Below, in pieces: positions 8,342 through 15,497 of a DNA stretch of 64,000 nucleotides (the first letter of the stretch is position 1; each line of letters begins with the position of its first letter). The translations under genes were made by a program, and so were the position numbers. This DNA comes from RGIG1995 sp045652425 (GTDB lineage Bacteria > Bacillota > Clostridia > Oscillospirales > CAG-272), in the NCBI GenBank assembly GCA_045652425.1, contig JAZRUG010000011.1:1-64000 (forward strand), in the 5' to 3' direction. Under the pieces are notes generated by a model. That model was not told the origin of the DNA. It saw only the letters and a program-made list of their open reading frames with translations, and ran no database searches.

Positions 8342-9631
8342 ATGATGTTGAAAAAATTTAATATAACCGATGGTGTTACGCTGAACGTTATACCTACCGA
8401 TAAGTTTAAGACGAATTATTTGTCTTTTAATTTTGTGCAGTATCTTGAAAGAAAAAGCGCGTCGCTTAATGCTCTTATTCCGCAAGTGTTGCTTCGCGGA
8501 ACAAAAAAACATAATGATATTGCTTCTATAAAAATTGCACTTGATGAGCTGTATGCCGCGTCGGTAGATAGCAAAACTTTTAAAAGAGGCGATTATCAGA
8601 TTTGCGGTATAACTGCAAGCTGGCTTGCAGATAGATATTCTATAGATGGTACGAAAATAACAGACGGTACTATTTCTATACTCGAAGAGCTTATGTTTGA
8701 GCCTTACTTGGAAAACGGTGTCTTCTCAAAGAGCTACGTTGAAAGCGAGAAAAATGACCTTATAGACGATATAAGAGCGCTTATTAATAACAAAAACTCT
8801 TATGCCGTTACCCGCTGTAAAGAAGAAATGTGCCGAGGCGAAGCCTTTGGTATAAGTGAATACGGTGACGAAGAATCTGTAAAAAAAATAACTGCAGAAG
8901 AATTGTTTTCAGCATATAAAAAACTTTTGGAAACATCTCGAATTGAGATATTCTACGTTGGAAGCGGAGATATAGAAGAACTATGCAAACGAATAGGAAA
9001 AATGTTTGCCGATAGAAAACGTGATTATACGGAATCAAAGAAGACTTTTGTAAAATACGGCGTAACAGAAGTTAAGAACGTAACCGAAAAAATTTCAGCT
9101 GCTCAAGGAAAACTTTCATTAGGCTTCAGAACCGGTTGCACCGTTGGCGATGAAGATTACAGCGCTTTTCCCGTGTTTGTTGAAATGTACGGTAACTCGC
9201 CCGTAAGCAAATTGTTTATGAACGTTCGCGAAAAGCTTAGTCTTTGTTATTATTGCCGCGCTATACCTGACGGTATAAAGGGGATTATGGTTGTAACCAG
9301 CGGTATCGAAGTGTCTGATAAAGAAAAAGCGCAGAATGAAATTTTGGCGCAGCTCGAAAACGTAAAACAAGGAAAAATTACAGACGAAGAGCTTGTTCTT
9401 GCAAAAAAATCTTTGAAAAATGCATATAATGAGTTAAATGACAGTCCTCCTGCATTAGAAGGCTGGTATCTTACAAGATGTCTTTCCGACCTTGATGATA
9501 CCCACGAGGAAGTATGCGAAAGATTTATGAACGTTACAAAAGAAGAAATAATAAACGTGGCTCGTAAAATGCAGCTTGATACGGTTTATTTCCTTGAAGG
9601 AACGTTGAAGGGAAAGGGGGATGTTCGATGA
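8342..9631 (+). CDS. yfmF: M16-family zinc-peptidase-like protein YfmF
   Basis: About 429 residues of the M16 (pitrilysin/insulinase-like) family. The place where the zinc motif HxxEH should be reads ALIPQVLLRGTKKHND, so it lacks the active site. This is the usual state of YfmF, the inactive partner of YfmH in Firmicutes. The pair has been connected with processing in elongation factor P 5-aminopentanol modification in Bacillus. Start 8342 is chosen for the GGGGTGA site just before it. It overlaps yfmH by four bases (ATGA), consistent with a heterodimer made in equal amounts. Cytoplasmic. Confidence 0.88.
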   Translation: MMLKKFNITDGVTLNVIPTDKFKTNYLSFNFVQYLERKSASLNALIPQVLLRGTKKHNDIASIKIALDELYAASVDSKTFKRGDYQICGITASWLADRYSIDGTKITDGTISILEELMFEPYLENGVFSKSYVESEKNDLIDDIRALINNKNSYAVTRCKEEMCRGEAFGISEYGDEESVKKITAEELFSAYKKLLETSRIEIFYVGSGDIEELCKRIGKMFADRKRDYTESKKTFVKYGVTEVKNVTEKISAAQGKLSLGFRTGCTVGDEDYSAFPVFVEMYGNSPVSKLFMNVREKLSLCYYCRAIPDGIKGIMVVTSGIEVSDKEKAQNEILAQLENVKQGKITDEELVLAKKSLKNAYNELNDSPPALEGWYLTRCLSDLDDTHEEVCERFMNVTKEEIINVARKMQLDTVYFLEGTLKGKGDVR

Positions 9632-10914
9632 TGAGTGATAGAATTATAAAAAGTAATGAATTCTTGGGCGAGAGCTATACGAAAATATGCCACGAAAGCG
9701 GACTTGACGTATACGTTTTTCCTAAAAAGCTTACTACTGCATTTGCCGTTTTCGGTACGAAGTATGGTTCCATAGACAATAAATTCAGATTAAAAGGCGA
9801 AAAAGAAATGACAGAAGTTCCAAACGGTATCGCTCATTTTCTTGAACATAAGCTTTTTGACAACGAAGACGGTCTTGATACTTTTTCAAGATATGCCGAA
9901 ACGGGCGCTAATGCAAACGCTTTTACTTCATTTGAAAAAACAGCGTATTTGTTCTCGTGTACCGAAAATTTTGAAGAATCCCTTGAAATACTGCTCGATT
10001 TTGTAACCAAACCTTACTTTACCGAAAAGTCGGTGCAGAAAGAGCAAGGAATCATCGGTCAAGAAATAAAAATGGGTGAGGACAACCCGGCGCGAGTTCT
10101 TTTCTTCAATATGCTTGAAGCTATGTATGAAAGCCACCCTGTAAAAATAAGCATTGCGGGAACAGTAGACTCTATCGCTAAAATAGATGCAGAGCTTTTA
10201 TACAAGTGTTATAATACGTTTTACAATCTTAACAATATGGTTCTCTGTGTATGCGGTGATGTTGAGATTGATTCGGTTCTTAAAGTATGCGACAAAATAC
10301 TGAAAAAAGCCCCTGCGTGCGAAATTGAGAGAATATTTGACGAAGAGCCAGATAACGTTTTAAACCCAAGAATAACTACAAAAATGCAGGTTGCAAAGCC
10401 GCTTTTTGATATTGGTATTAAGGATAATAAAATTCCTGCCGAGCCTTTTGAAAGATTGCGCAAAGCTGCCGGTATGGCAGTTTTAAACGAAATGCTTTTC
10501 AGTAAGAGCAGTAAGATATTCAATGACCTATACAACGAGGGACTTATTTCAAACACCTTTGAATATTGCTACAGTATAAGCGAATCTTTTGCATTTAACG
10601 AGTTGTCGGGCGAAGCTAATGATCCCGAATTGGTTTACGGCAGAATATTTGACTATATTAAGGATAAACAAGCAAATGGACTTGATAAAATTGAATACGA
10701 AAGATGTAAAAAAGTTATATACGCCGATTTTATAAAAATCTTTGACAATACCGAAGAAATTGCATACGAGCTTATGAGCTATATATTTGAAGGCTGTGAT
10801 CTCTTTGACTATGCCGATGCGGTGAAGGAGTTGACATTTGAATACGTTAACGAACTTCTTGGCTGTATGTTTGATGAAAAGTTCTTTGCTATGTCAACGG
10901 TATTTCCTGTCTGA
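9628..10914 (+). CDS. yfmH: M16-family zinc peptidase YfmH
   Basis: 428 residues. The zinc-binding motif HFLEH follows PNGIA near residue 70, and the downstream ligand Glu is in the EQGIIGQEI helix about 75 residues later, so this is the active subunit of the YfmF/YfmH pair. A second M16 domain without catalytic residues fills the C-terminal half. Two start ATGs lie in tandem (9628 and 9631), overlapping the yfmF stop. It is followed 16 bases later by lgt in the same operon. Confidence 0.9.
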   Translation: MMSDRIIKSNEFLGESYTKICHESGLDVYVFPKKLTTAFAVFGTKYGSIDNKFRLKGEKEMTEVPNGIAHFLEHKLFDNEDGLDTFSRYAETGANANAFTSFEKTAYLFSCTENFEESLEILLDFVTKPYFTEKSVQKEQGIIGQEIKMGEDNPARVLFFNMLEAMYESHPVKISIAGTVDSIAKIDAELLYKCYNTFYNLNNMVLCVCGDVEIDSVLKVCDKILKKAPACEIERIFDEEPDNVLNPRITTKMQVAKPLFDIGIKDNKIPAEPFERLRKAAGMAVLNEMLFSKSSKIFNDLYNEGLISNTFEYCYSISESFAFNELSGEANDPELVYGRIFDYIKDKQANGLDKIEYERCKKVIYADFIKIFDNTEEIAYELMSYIFEGCDLFDYADAVKELTFEYVNELLGCMFDEKFFAMSTVFPV

Positions 10915-10930
10915 AAAGGATGTGTAAATA

Positions 10931-11809
10931 ATGACGAATTATATTTCTTTTCCCGGACTTGGGATAGATGAATTTCCGCTTAAAGAGGTGGCGTTTTCTC
11001 TCTTTGGCAGAAACGTCGCTTGGTACGGTGTTATCATTACTATTGGTATAATTCTTGCTTGTTCGTACGTTTTGAACAGAGCGAAATATTACGAGGGTAT
11101 AAAAGAGGACGACGTTCTTGATCTTGCCCTCTACATAATCCCTCTGTCAATTATTGGGGCAAGGCTTTACTACGTACTGACAAGTCTTGAACAGTATGAT
11201 TCATTTATGGAAATGATAGCTATTTGGGAAGGCGGTCTTGCCATATACGGCGCTGTTATAGGCGGTGCATTAACTGCGCTTGTTTTCTGTCTTATCAAAA
11301 AAATAAACGTTTTGAAGATGTACGATATGTTAGTTCCCGCCGTTATGATTGGGCAAATCGTGGGCAGATGGGGCAATTTCGTTAACGCCGAGGCGCACGG
11401 AGGTGTAACCGATATTTTTATAAGAATGGGGATACGCGCCGAAAATATGACCGAAGCAATCTACGTTCACCCGACTTTTCTGTATGAATCTTTGTGGAAT
11501 CTGATTGGATTTCTGCTTATAAACACATTCTATAAAAAGAAAAAATATCACGGTCAGATATTTTTTATGTATATGACCTGGTATGGTTTCGGTAGATTTT
11601 TGATTGAAGGACTGCGCACCGACAGCCTTTACGTAGGTCCTTTCAGAATTTCGCAGGTTATAGGTCTTGTGTCTTTCGTTGTGGGACTTGCATTTTTGGT
11701 TTTGTTCTACTTCAAAAAAGAAAGACAGCCTATTCTTGAAAAAGAAGAAACAATTATTACAAAAGAAGAATATAAAAGGATGGTAAAGAAAAATGGCAAA
11801 AATAATTGA
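10931..11809 (+). CDS. lgt: Prolipoprotein diacylglyceryl transferase
   Basis: 292-residue polytopic membrane protein. Lgt transfers diacylglycerol from phosphatidylglycerol to the lipobox Cys of prolipoproteins. The signature GQIVGRWGNFVNAEAHGG and the late GFGRFLIEGLRTDSL are present, as is GLAIYGAVIGG. About seven membrane segments are visible. The basic C-tail KEEYKRMVKKNGKNN overlaps the folD start by 17 bases. Lipoproteins for this enzyme occur in this window at 60116 and 62121. Confidence 0.95.
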   Translation: MTNYISFPGLGIDEFPLKEVAFSLFGRNVAWYGVIITIGIILACSYVLNRAKYYEGIKEDDVLDLALYIIPLSIIGARLYYVLTSLEQYDSFMEMIAIWEGGLAIYGAVIGGALTALVFCLIKKINVLKMYDMLVPAVMIGQIVGRWGNFVNAEAHGGVTDIFIRMGIRAENMTEAIYVHPTFLYESLWNLIGFLLINTFYKKKKYHGQIFFMYMTWYGFGRFLIEGLRTDSLYVGPFRISQVIGLVSFVVGLAFLVLFYFKKERQPILEKEETIITKEEYKRMVKKNGKNN

Positions 11810-12644
11810 CGGCAAGGCGATTTCGGCTGCTATCAGAGCCGAAATATCCGAAGAAGTTGCAGCAATGAAAGCAGAGAAGGGGATTGTTCCCGGACTTGCT
11901 GTAATTATTGTTGGAGAAGACCCTGCATCGCAGGTATACGTAAGAAATAAGGCGAAGGACTGTGAAGAAACGGGTATTAATTCTATTGTACACGCGCTTC
12001 CTGAAAATACGACGGAAGAAGAATTGTTAGCACTTGTACATAAGTTAAACAATGACGACAGCGTACATGGTATAATAGTTCAGCTTCCTTTGCCTAAACA
12101 TCTTAATTCTGACCTTATTATAAATAATATAGACGTAAAGAAAGACGTTGACGCTTTCCACCCCTATAACGTTGGTAAGATCATGATAGGCGACTACGAG
12201 CTTCTGCCTTGTACACCTGCGGGGGTTATGGCGCTTCTCGAAAGAAGCAATATTGACGTTGCCGGAAAGAATTGCGTTGTTGTGGGCAGAAGTAACATTG
12301 TAGGAAAGCCTCAGGCGATGATGCTTCTCCACAAGAACGGTACTGTTACCGTTTGCCATAGTAAGACAAAAAATCTTAAAGAAATATGCCTCTCGGCTGA
12401 TATATTGGTCGTAGCCATAGGCAGAGCGAAGTTTATTACGGGCGATATGATAAAGGAAGGTGCTGTAGTTATTGACGTGGGTATGTGCAGAGACGAAAAC
12501 GGAAAGCTTTGCGGCGACGTTGATTATGAGTCTGCGGAAAAGAAGGCTTCATATATTACCCCCGTTCCCGGCGGTGTAGGACCTATGACGAGAGTTATGC
12601 TTTTGCAGAATACTTTGACTGCCGCAAAGAAAAAGATTAAATGA
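11793..12644 (+). CDS. folD: Methylenetetrahydrofolate dehydrogenase/cyclohydrolase
   Basis: 283 residues, normal length for bifunctional FolD, which interconverts 5,10-methylene-, methenyl- and 10-formyl-tetrahydrofolate using NADP. Visible motifs: YVRNKAKDCEETGI with the catalytic Lys, QLPLPKHL, KDVDAFHPYN, the nucleotide-binding GRSNIVGKPQAMML and PVPGGVGPMTR. It overlaps lgt by 17 bases. A strong terminator follows at 12821, ending the operon. Confidence 0.95.
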   Translation: MAKIIDGKAISAAIRAEISEEVAAMKAEKGIVPGLAVIIVGEDPASQVYVRNKAKDCEETGINSIVHALPENTTEEELLALVHKLNNDDSVHGIIVQLPLPKHLNSDLIINNIDVKKDVDAFHPYNVGKIMIGDYELLPCTPAGVMALLERSNIDVAGKNCVVVGRSNIVGKPQAMMLLHKNGTVTVCHSKTKNLKEICLSADILVVAIGRAKFITGDMIKEGAVVIDVGMCRDENGKLCGDVDYESAEKKASYITPVPGGVGPMTRVMLLQNTLTAAKKKIK

Positions 12645-12894
12645 TTATTTTTCTTGGAAACTTTTTGAAAAAAGTTTCCAAACCTTCAAAAACTTTGAAA
12701 TAACGCACTGACTAACGTCTATACAAAAGTTTTTGCGGGTATCCAAAGGGGCTTTTTTCAAAAAGCCGCCTTTGGTTAAGGGTTCGGGAGAGAAGCTCCT
12801 GACTGTTTGTTCCAAAACAAAAAACGCCGAAAGGCGTTTTTGGGGAATTAAGAATAATAGTTTGAATTTAAGAAAAATATTATTGAAAAAACAC
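12645..12894. other. Hairpin-rich spacer between folD and the L21 operon
   Basis: No convincing gene. It holds two non-identical hairpins, TTGGAAACTTTTT/AAAAGTTTCCAA (12654-12681) and CCAAAGGGGCTTTTT/AAAAAGCCGCCTTTGG (12743-12775), then the folD terminator. A 60-codon reading frame runs through these repeats but has no ribosome site or recognisable product. Confidence 0.6.
12821..12845 (+). terminator. Terminator of the yfmF-folD operon
   Basis: Stem AAAACGCC/GGCGTTTT with loop GAAA followed by a T run, at 12821-12841. Confidence 0.8.
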
Positions 12895-12924
12895 TTGACA
12901 AATGTTGGTCGATAGTGCTATAAT
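12895..12924 (+). promoter_or_regulatory. Promoter of rplU-prp-rpmA
   Basis: TTGACA (12895-12900), 18 bases, TATAAT (12919-12924): two consensus boxes, as expected for a ribosomal protein operon. Confidence 0.9.
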
Positions 12925-12930
12925 ATACTG

Positions 12931-13012
12931 CCGCATAATGTATAGGTCTGAAAAAAGGCGTTGAAATATGATGTCTTTACCTATATTAGCGAGATTATAA
13001 AGAAAAGAGGTG
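12931..13012 (+). ncRNA. L21 ribosomal protein leader, autoregulatory mRNA structure
   Basis: An 80-base leader between promoter and rplU with a closing stem GTATAGGT (12940-12947) / ACCTATAT (12979-12986). Position, length and closing stem fit the L21 leader motif known from Firmicutes, thought to bind L21 and repress its operon. The assignment is by position and pairing; no covariance model was run. Confidence 0.65.
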
Positions 13013-13018
13013 CTTTTC

Positions 13019-13330
13019 GTGTTTGCAGTTATCGAAACAGGCGGAAAGCAGTACAAGGTTACAGAAGGAGACATTCTTTTCATCGAGAAACTCGGTGTTG
13101 AAGATGGAGAAAAAGTTACTTTTGATAAAGTAATGGCTGTATCCGAGGGTGAAAAGACAACTGTTGGCGCTCCTTACGTTGAAGGTGCTACAGTTACTGC
13201 TAATGTTATCAAATCCGGCAAGGGCAAGAAGATCTACGTTATGACTTACAAGCCCAAGAAGAACGAAAAGAAGAAAAAAGGTCACAGACAGCCTTACACT
13301 AAAGTTCAGATTGAAAAAATCAACGGCTAA
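13019..13330 (+). CDS. rplU: 50S ribosomal protein L21
   Basis: 103 residues. Begins MFAVIETGGKQYKV and ends with KKKKGHRQPYTKVQIEKI, both hallmarks of bacterial L21, a 23S rRNA-binding protein of the large subunit. A GTG start at 13019 matches the family's usual N-terminus; GTG 13010 would add three residues and overlap the ribosome site AGAGG. First gene of the canonical L21-Prp-L27 operon. Confidence 0.96.
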   Translation: MFAVIETGGKQYKVTEGDILFIEKLGVEDGEKVTFDKVMAVSEGEKTTVGAPYVEGATVTANVIKSGKGKKIYVMTYKPKKNEKKKKGHRQPYTKVQIEKING

Positions 13331-13333
13331 GGC

Positions 13334-13684
13334 ATGATTAAGTTTACTTTTTTCAAACGTGATGGAGTTTATTACGGCTTTGAAGAAAAAGGTCATGCGG
13401 GATATGCTGAATCGGGCGAAGATATAGTTTGCTCGGCAGTATCGGCAATGACAATGCTTATAATAAACGCTATCGAGGTCGCATATGCATCGGACGTCGA
13501 ATATACCATAGACGAGGATACTACCGATATTAAGGTGGTAGCAAGAGGCGCGTTAACTGAATTTGAAGACGATGAAAGAAAGCGTTTCGCTATTTCAGGT
13601 CTTATTGAAGCTTATTACTTACAGTTAAACGATATGCTCGAAGAGTACTATGATTATCTTGATGTGTCCGAACAAGAAGATTAA
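13334..13684 (+). CDS. prp: Ribosomal-processing cysteine protease Prp
   Basis: 116 residues (YsxB/Prp family). The catalytic dyad is visible: His in GHAGYAE (residue 21) and Cys in GEDIVCSAVS (residue 33). Prp removes the N-terminal extension of L27 in Firmicutes, an essential step for L27 to reach the peptidyl transferase centre. It lies three bases after rplU and 24 before rpmA, whose product carries the matching cleavage motif. Confidence 0.95.
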   Translation: MIKFTFFKRDGVYYGFEEKGHAGYAESGEDIVCSAVSAMTMLIINAIEVAYASDVEYTIDEDTTDIKVVARGALTEFEDDERKRFAISGLIEAYYLQLNDMLEEYYDYLDVSEQED

Positions 13685-13708
13685 CATCAAAAAGAGGTGT
13701 AAAAAACA

Positions 13709-13987
13709 ATGTTGAGAATCAGTTTGCAGTTTTTCGCTCACAAAAAGGGTGTTGGTTCTACAAAGAACGGTAGAGACAGTGAGTCCAAAAGACTTGGTGT
13801 AAAGGCAGCTGACGGTCAGACAGTAACTGCTGGTAGCATTATTGTTCGTCAGAGAGGCACACACATTCGTCCCGGAACAAACGTAGGTATCGGTACAGAC
13901 GACACTTTGTTTGCATTGATCAGCGGAAAAGTTAAATTTGAAAAGAAAGCACAGGGCAGAAAATACGCAAGTGTTTATGCTGACTAA
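13709..13987 (+). CDS. rpmA: 50S ribosomal protein L27 with Prp-cleaved N-terminal extension
   Basis: 92 residues. It opens with MLRISLQFFAHKKG, which contains the LQFF/A processing motif; cleavage after Phe9 would expose Ala-His-Lys-Lys. The body (STKNGRDSESKRLGVK, GSIIVRQRGT) is typical of L27. The N-terminus reaches the tRNA acceptor ends in the ribosome, hence the need for processing. Terminated by the hairpin at 14005. Confidence 0.96.
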   Translation: MLRISLQFFAHKKGVGSTKNGRDSESKRLGVKAADGQTVTAGSIIVRQRGTHIRPGTNVGIGTDDTLFALISGKVKFEKKAQGRKYASVYAD

Positions 13988-14004
13988 TATTGCTTAGAAA
14001 CAGT

Positions 14005-14045
14005 ACGGTATTTCTGCTATGCAGGAATACCGTTGTTTTTCTATT
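14005..14045 (+). terminator. Terminator of rplU-prp-rpmA
   Basis: Stem ACGGTATTTCTGC/GCAGGAATACCGT (14005-14033) followed by TTGTTTTTC. Confidence 0.85.
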
Positions 14046-14073
14046 TTTAGACTCAAAAGGAGAAAAGACTACT

Positions 14074-15066
14074 ATGAAGATTCTTGTAACTGGCGGAACC
14101 GGATATATCGGTTCAAACACAGTTGTTTTGCTTCTTAAAGCGGGTTATGAAGTGGTTATTTGCGATAACCTCTATAATTCACAGATAGAAGTAGTTGACA
14201 AGATAAAGAAGGTAACAGGTAAAGACGTTGCTTTCTATAAGACAGACATACTTGACAGAGATGGCTTAAATAAGATTTTTGAGGAACATAAGATTGATGC
14301 AGTTATTCACTTTGCAGGTCTTAAGGCAGTTGGTGAATCGGTTGCAAAGCCTTTGTTCTACTATCATAATAATATTGAAGGAACTTTGGCTCTTTGCGAA
14401 GTTATGGCGGCACACGGCTGTAAGTCTATCGTATTCAGCTCTTCCGCGACTGTATACGGCAAACCCGAAAGCGTTCCGATAAGAGAAGATTTCCCGCTTA
14501 GTACAACAAACCCCTACGGCAGTACAAAGCTTATGATTGAGCAGATTTTGCAAGACCTTTACGTTTCCGATAACGAATGGAATATAACCATTCTCAGATA
14601 CTTTAATCCTATCGGCGCTGACGAAACGGGGACGTTCGGTGAAAACCCCAACGGTATTCCTAACAATCTTATGCCTTACATAGTAAAGGTTGCAAATAAA
14701 GAGCTTCCTCACCTTAACGTGTTTGGTGATGACTATGACACGGTTGACGGAACGGGTGTAAGAGATTATATCCACGTTGTTGACCTTGCGAACGGACATC
14801 TTAAAGCCCTTGATAAGCTTAACGGCGTAAATATTTATAACCTCGGAACAGGTAACGGTTATTCGGTTCTTCAGCTTGTTAAAGCATTTGAAGAGCAGAA
14901 CGGTATTAAGGTACCTTACGTTATTGCTCCTCGCCGTCCCGGTGATATTGCGGAATGTTATGCTGACCCTGCCAAAGCATACAACGAACTCGGCTGGAAA
15001 GCTGAACGCGACGTTGTTGATATGGTTAAGAGCGCTTGGAACTTCTGCGTTAAAAACTTTAAATAA
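14074..15066 (+). CDS. galE: UDP-glucose 4-epimerase
   Basis: 330 residues. An extended SDR that interconverts UDP-galactose and UDP-glucose with bound NAD. Seen: TGGTGYIGSN at the N-terminus, FAGLKAVGESV, FSSSATVYG and the catalytic Tyr-Lys in NPYGSTKLM, then RYFNPIGA and the GTGVRDYIHVVDLA signature. An upstream in-frame ATG exists at 13990 but lies before the rpmA terminator; ATG 14074 has AAAGGAGA upstream and begins at the Rossmann strand. It stands alone and its terminator at 15078 serves both strands. Confidence 0.95.
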   Translation: MKILVTGGTGYIGSNTVVLLLKAGYEVVICDNLYNSQIEVVDKIKKVTGKDVAFYKTDILDRDGLNKIFEEHKIDAVIHFAGLKAVGESVAKPLFYYHNNIEGTLALCEVMAAHGCKSIVFSSSATVYGKPESVPIREDFPLSTTNPYGSTKLMIEQILQDLYVSDNEWNITILRYFNPIGADETGTFGENPNGIPNNLMPYIVKVANKELPHLNVFGDDYDTVDGTGVRDYIHVVDLANGHLKALDKLNGVNIYNLGTGNGYSVLQLVKAFEEQNGIKVPYVIAPRRPGDIAECYADPAKAYNELGWKAERDVVDMVKSAWNFCVKNFK

Positions 15067-15077
15067 GACAAAAATTA

Positions 15078-15115
15078 ATGCCCTTGAACGATTTTGTTCA
15101 GGGGCATATTTTTAT
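15078..15115 (+). terminator. Terminator of galE, possibly bidirectional
   Basis: Stem ATGCCCTTGAAC/GTTCAGGGGCAT followed by ATTTTTATTTTA on the plus strand; the convergent XRE gene ends here too. Confidence 0.85.
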
Positions 15116-15354
15116 TTTATTTCTTGTTCAAGGGAGTTAAACTCGTTTGTGTTGAAGAAATCGATAAGTGTAATGTCAAGCCCATCGCATAGCATTTTTA
15201 AAGTTACTATGCCGGGATTTTTGCTTTTTCCGTATAAGATATTTTTTACTGTTGACGGAGGTACTGCAGAATCTGTTGCTAATTTGTATATTGAGATATT
15301 TCTTTCTTCAAGTAATTGTAAAATTCTGTTTTTTACAGCAGTATATGTGTCCAT
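15112..15354 (-). CDS. XRE-family helix-turn-helix repressor
   Basis: 80 residues, a single HTH domain: helix 2-turn-helix 3 reads ISIYKLATDSAVPPSTVKNI, followed by the typical KNPGIVTLKMLCDGLDITLIDFF. The protein is little more than its DNA-binding domain. It is divergent from the leucine-rich-repeat/dockerin gene, and two palindromes of form AGTCTA-N4-TAGACT lie in the 143-bp spacer, flanking the promoter of that gene. It therefore probably represses the surface-protein gene and, since one palindrome contains a minus-strand TATAAT, perhaps itself. The signal is unknown. Confidence 0.88.
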   Translation of the reverse strand: MDTYTAVKNRILQLLEERNISIYKLATDSAVPPSTVKNILYGKSKNPGIVTLKMLCDGLDITLIDFFNTNEFNSLEQEIK

Positions 15355-15378
15355 ATTTTACACCTCATTAAAGAATAT

Positions 15379-15394
15379 AGTCTAATTATAGACT
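15379..15394. promoter_or_regulatory. Operator-like palindrome 1
   Basis: AGTCTAATTATAGACT: 6-bp perfect arms around a 4-base centre. It lies just upstream of the -35 of the leucine-rich-repeat gene and contains TATAAT on the minus strand, so it could overlap the XRE gene's own promoter. Confidence 0.65.
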
Positions 15395-15401
15395 GTTTCT
15401 A

Positions 15402-15430
15402 TTGACAATATGGGCTATATATGATACTAT
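15402..15430 (+). promoter_or_regulatory. Promoter of the leucine-rich-repeat/dockerin gene
   Basis: TTGACA (15402-15407), 17 bases, TACTAT (15425-15430). It is bracketed by the two operator-like palindromes, whose centres are 53 bp apart, close to five helical turns. Confidence 0.7.
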
Positions 15431-15431
15431 T

Positions 15432-15447
15432 AGTCTATAAATAGACT
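15432..15447. promoter_or_regulatory. Operator-like palindrome 2
   Basis: AGTCTATAAATAGACT: the same AGTCTA/TAGACT arms as at 15379, placed at the expected transcription start, so a bound repressor would block initiation. Confidence 0.65.
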
Positions 15448-15497
15448 TATTTGTGTGAGTTGTTACAATTATACAAATAAGCGAAAGGAGTATATTT

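Noticed and set aside
8342..9631. YfmF as an active zinc protease
   Set aside because: The HxxEH motif is absent at the expected place; only the partner YfmH has HFLEH.
12733..12915. A 60-codon frame between folD and rplU
   Set aside because: It runs through two hairpins and the folD terminator and ends inside the rplU promoter; no ribosome site or family match.
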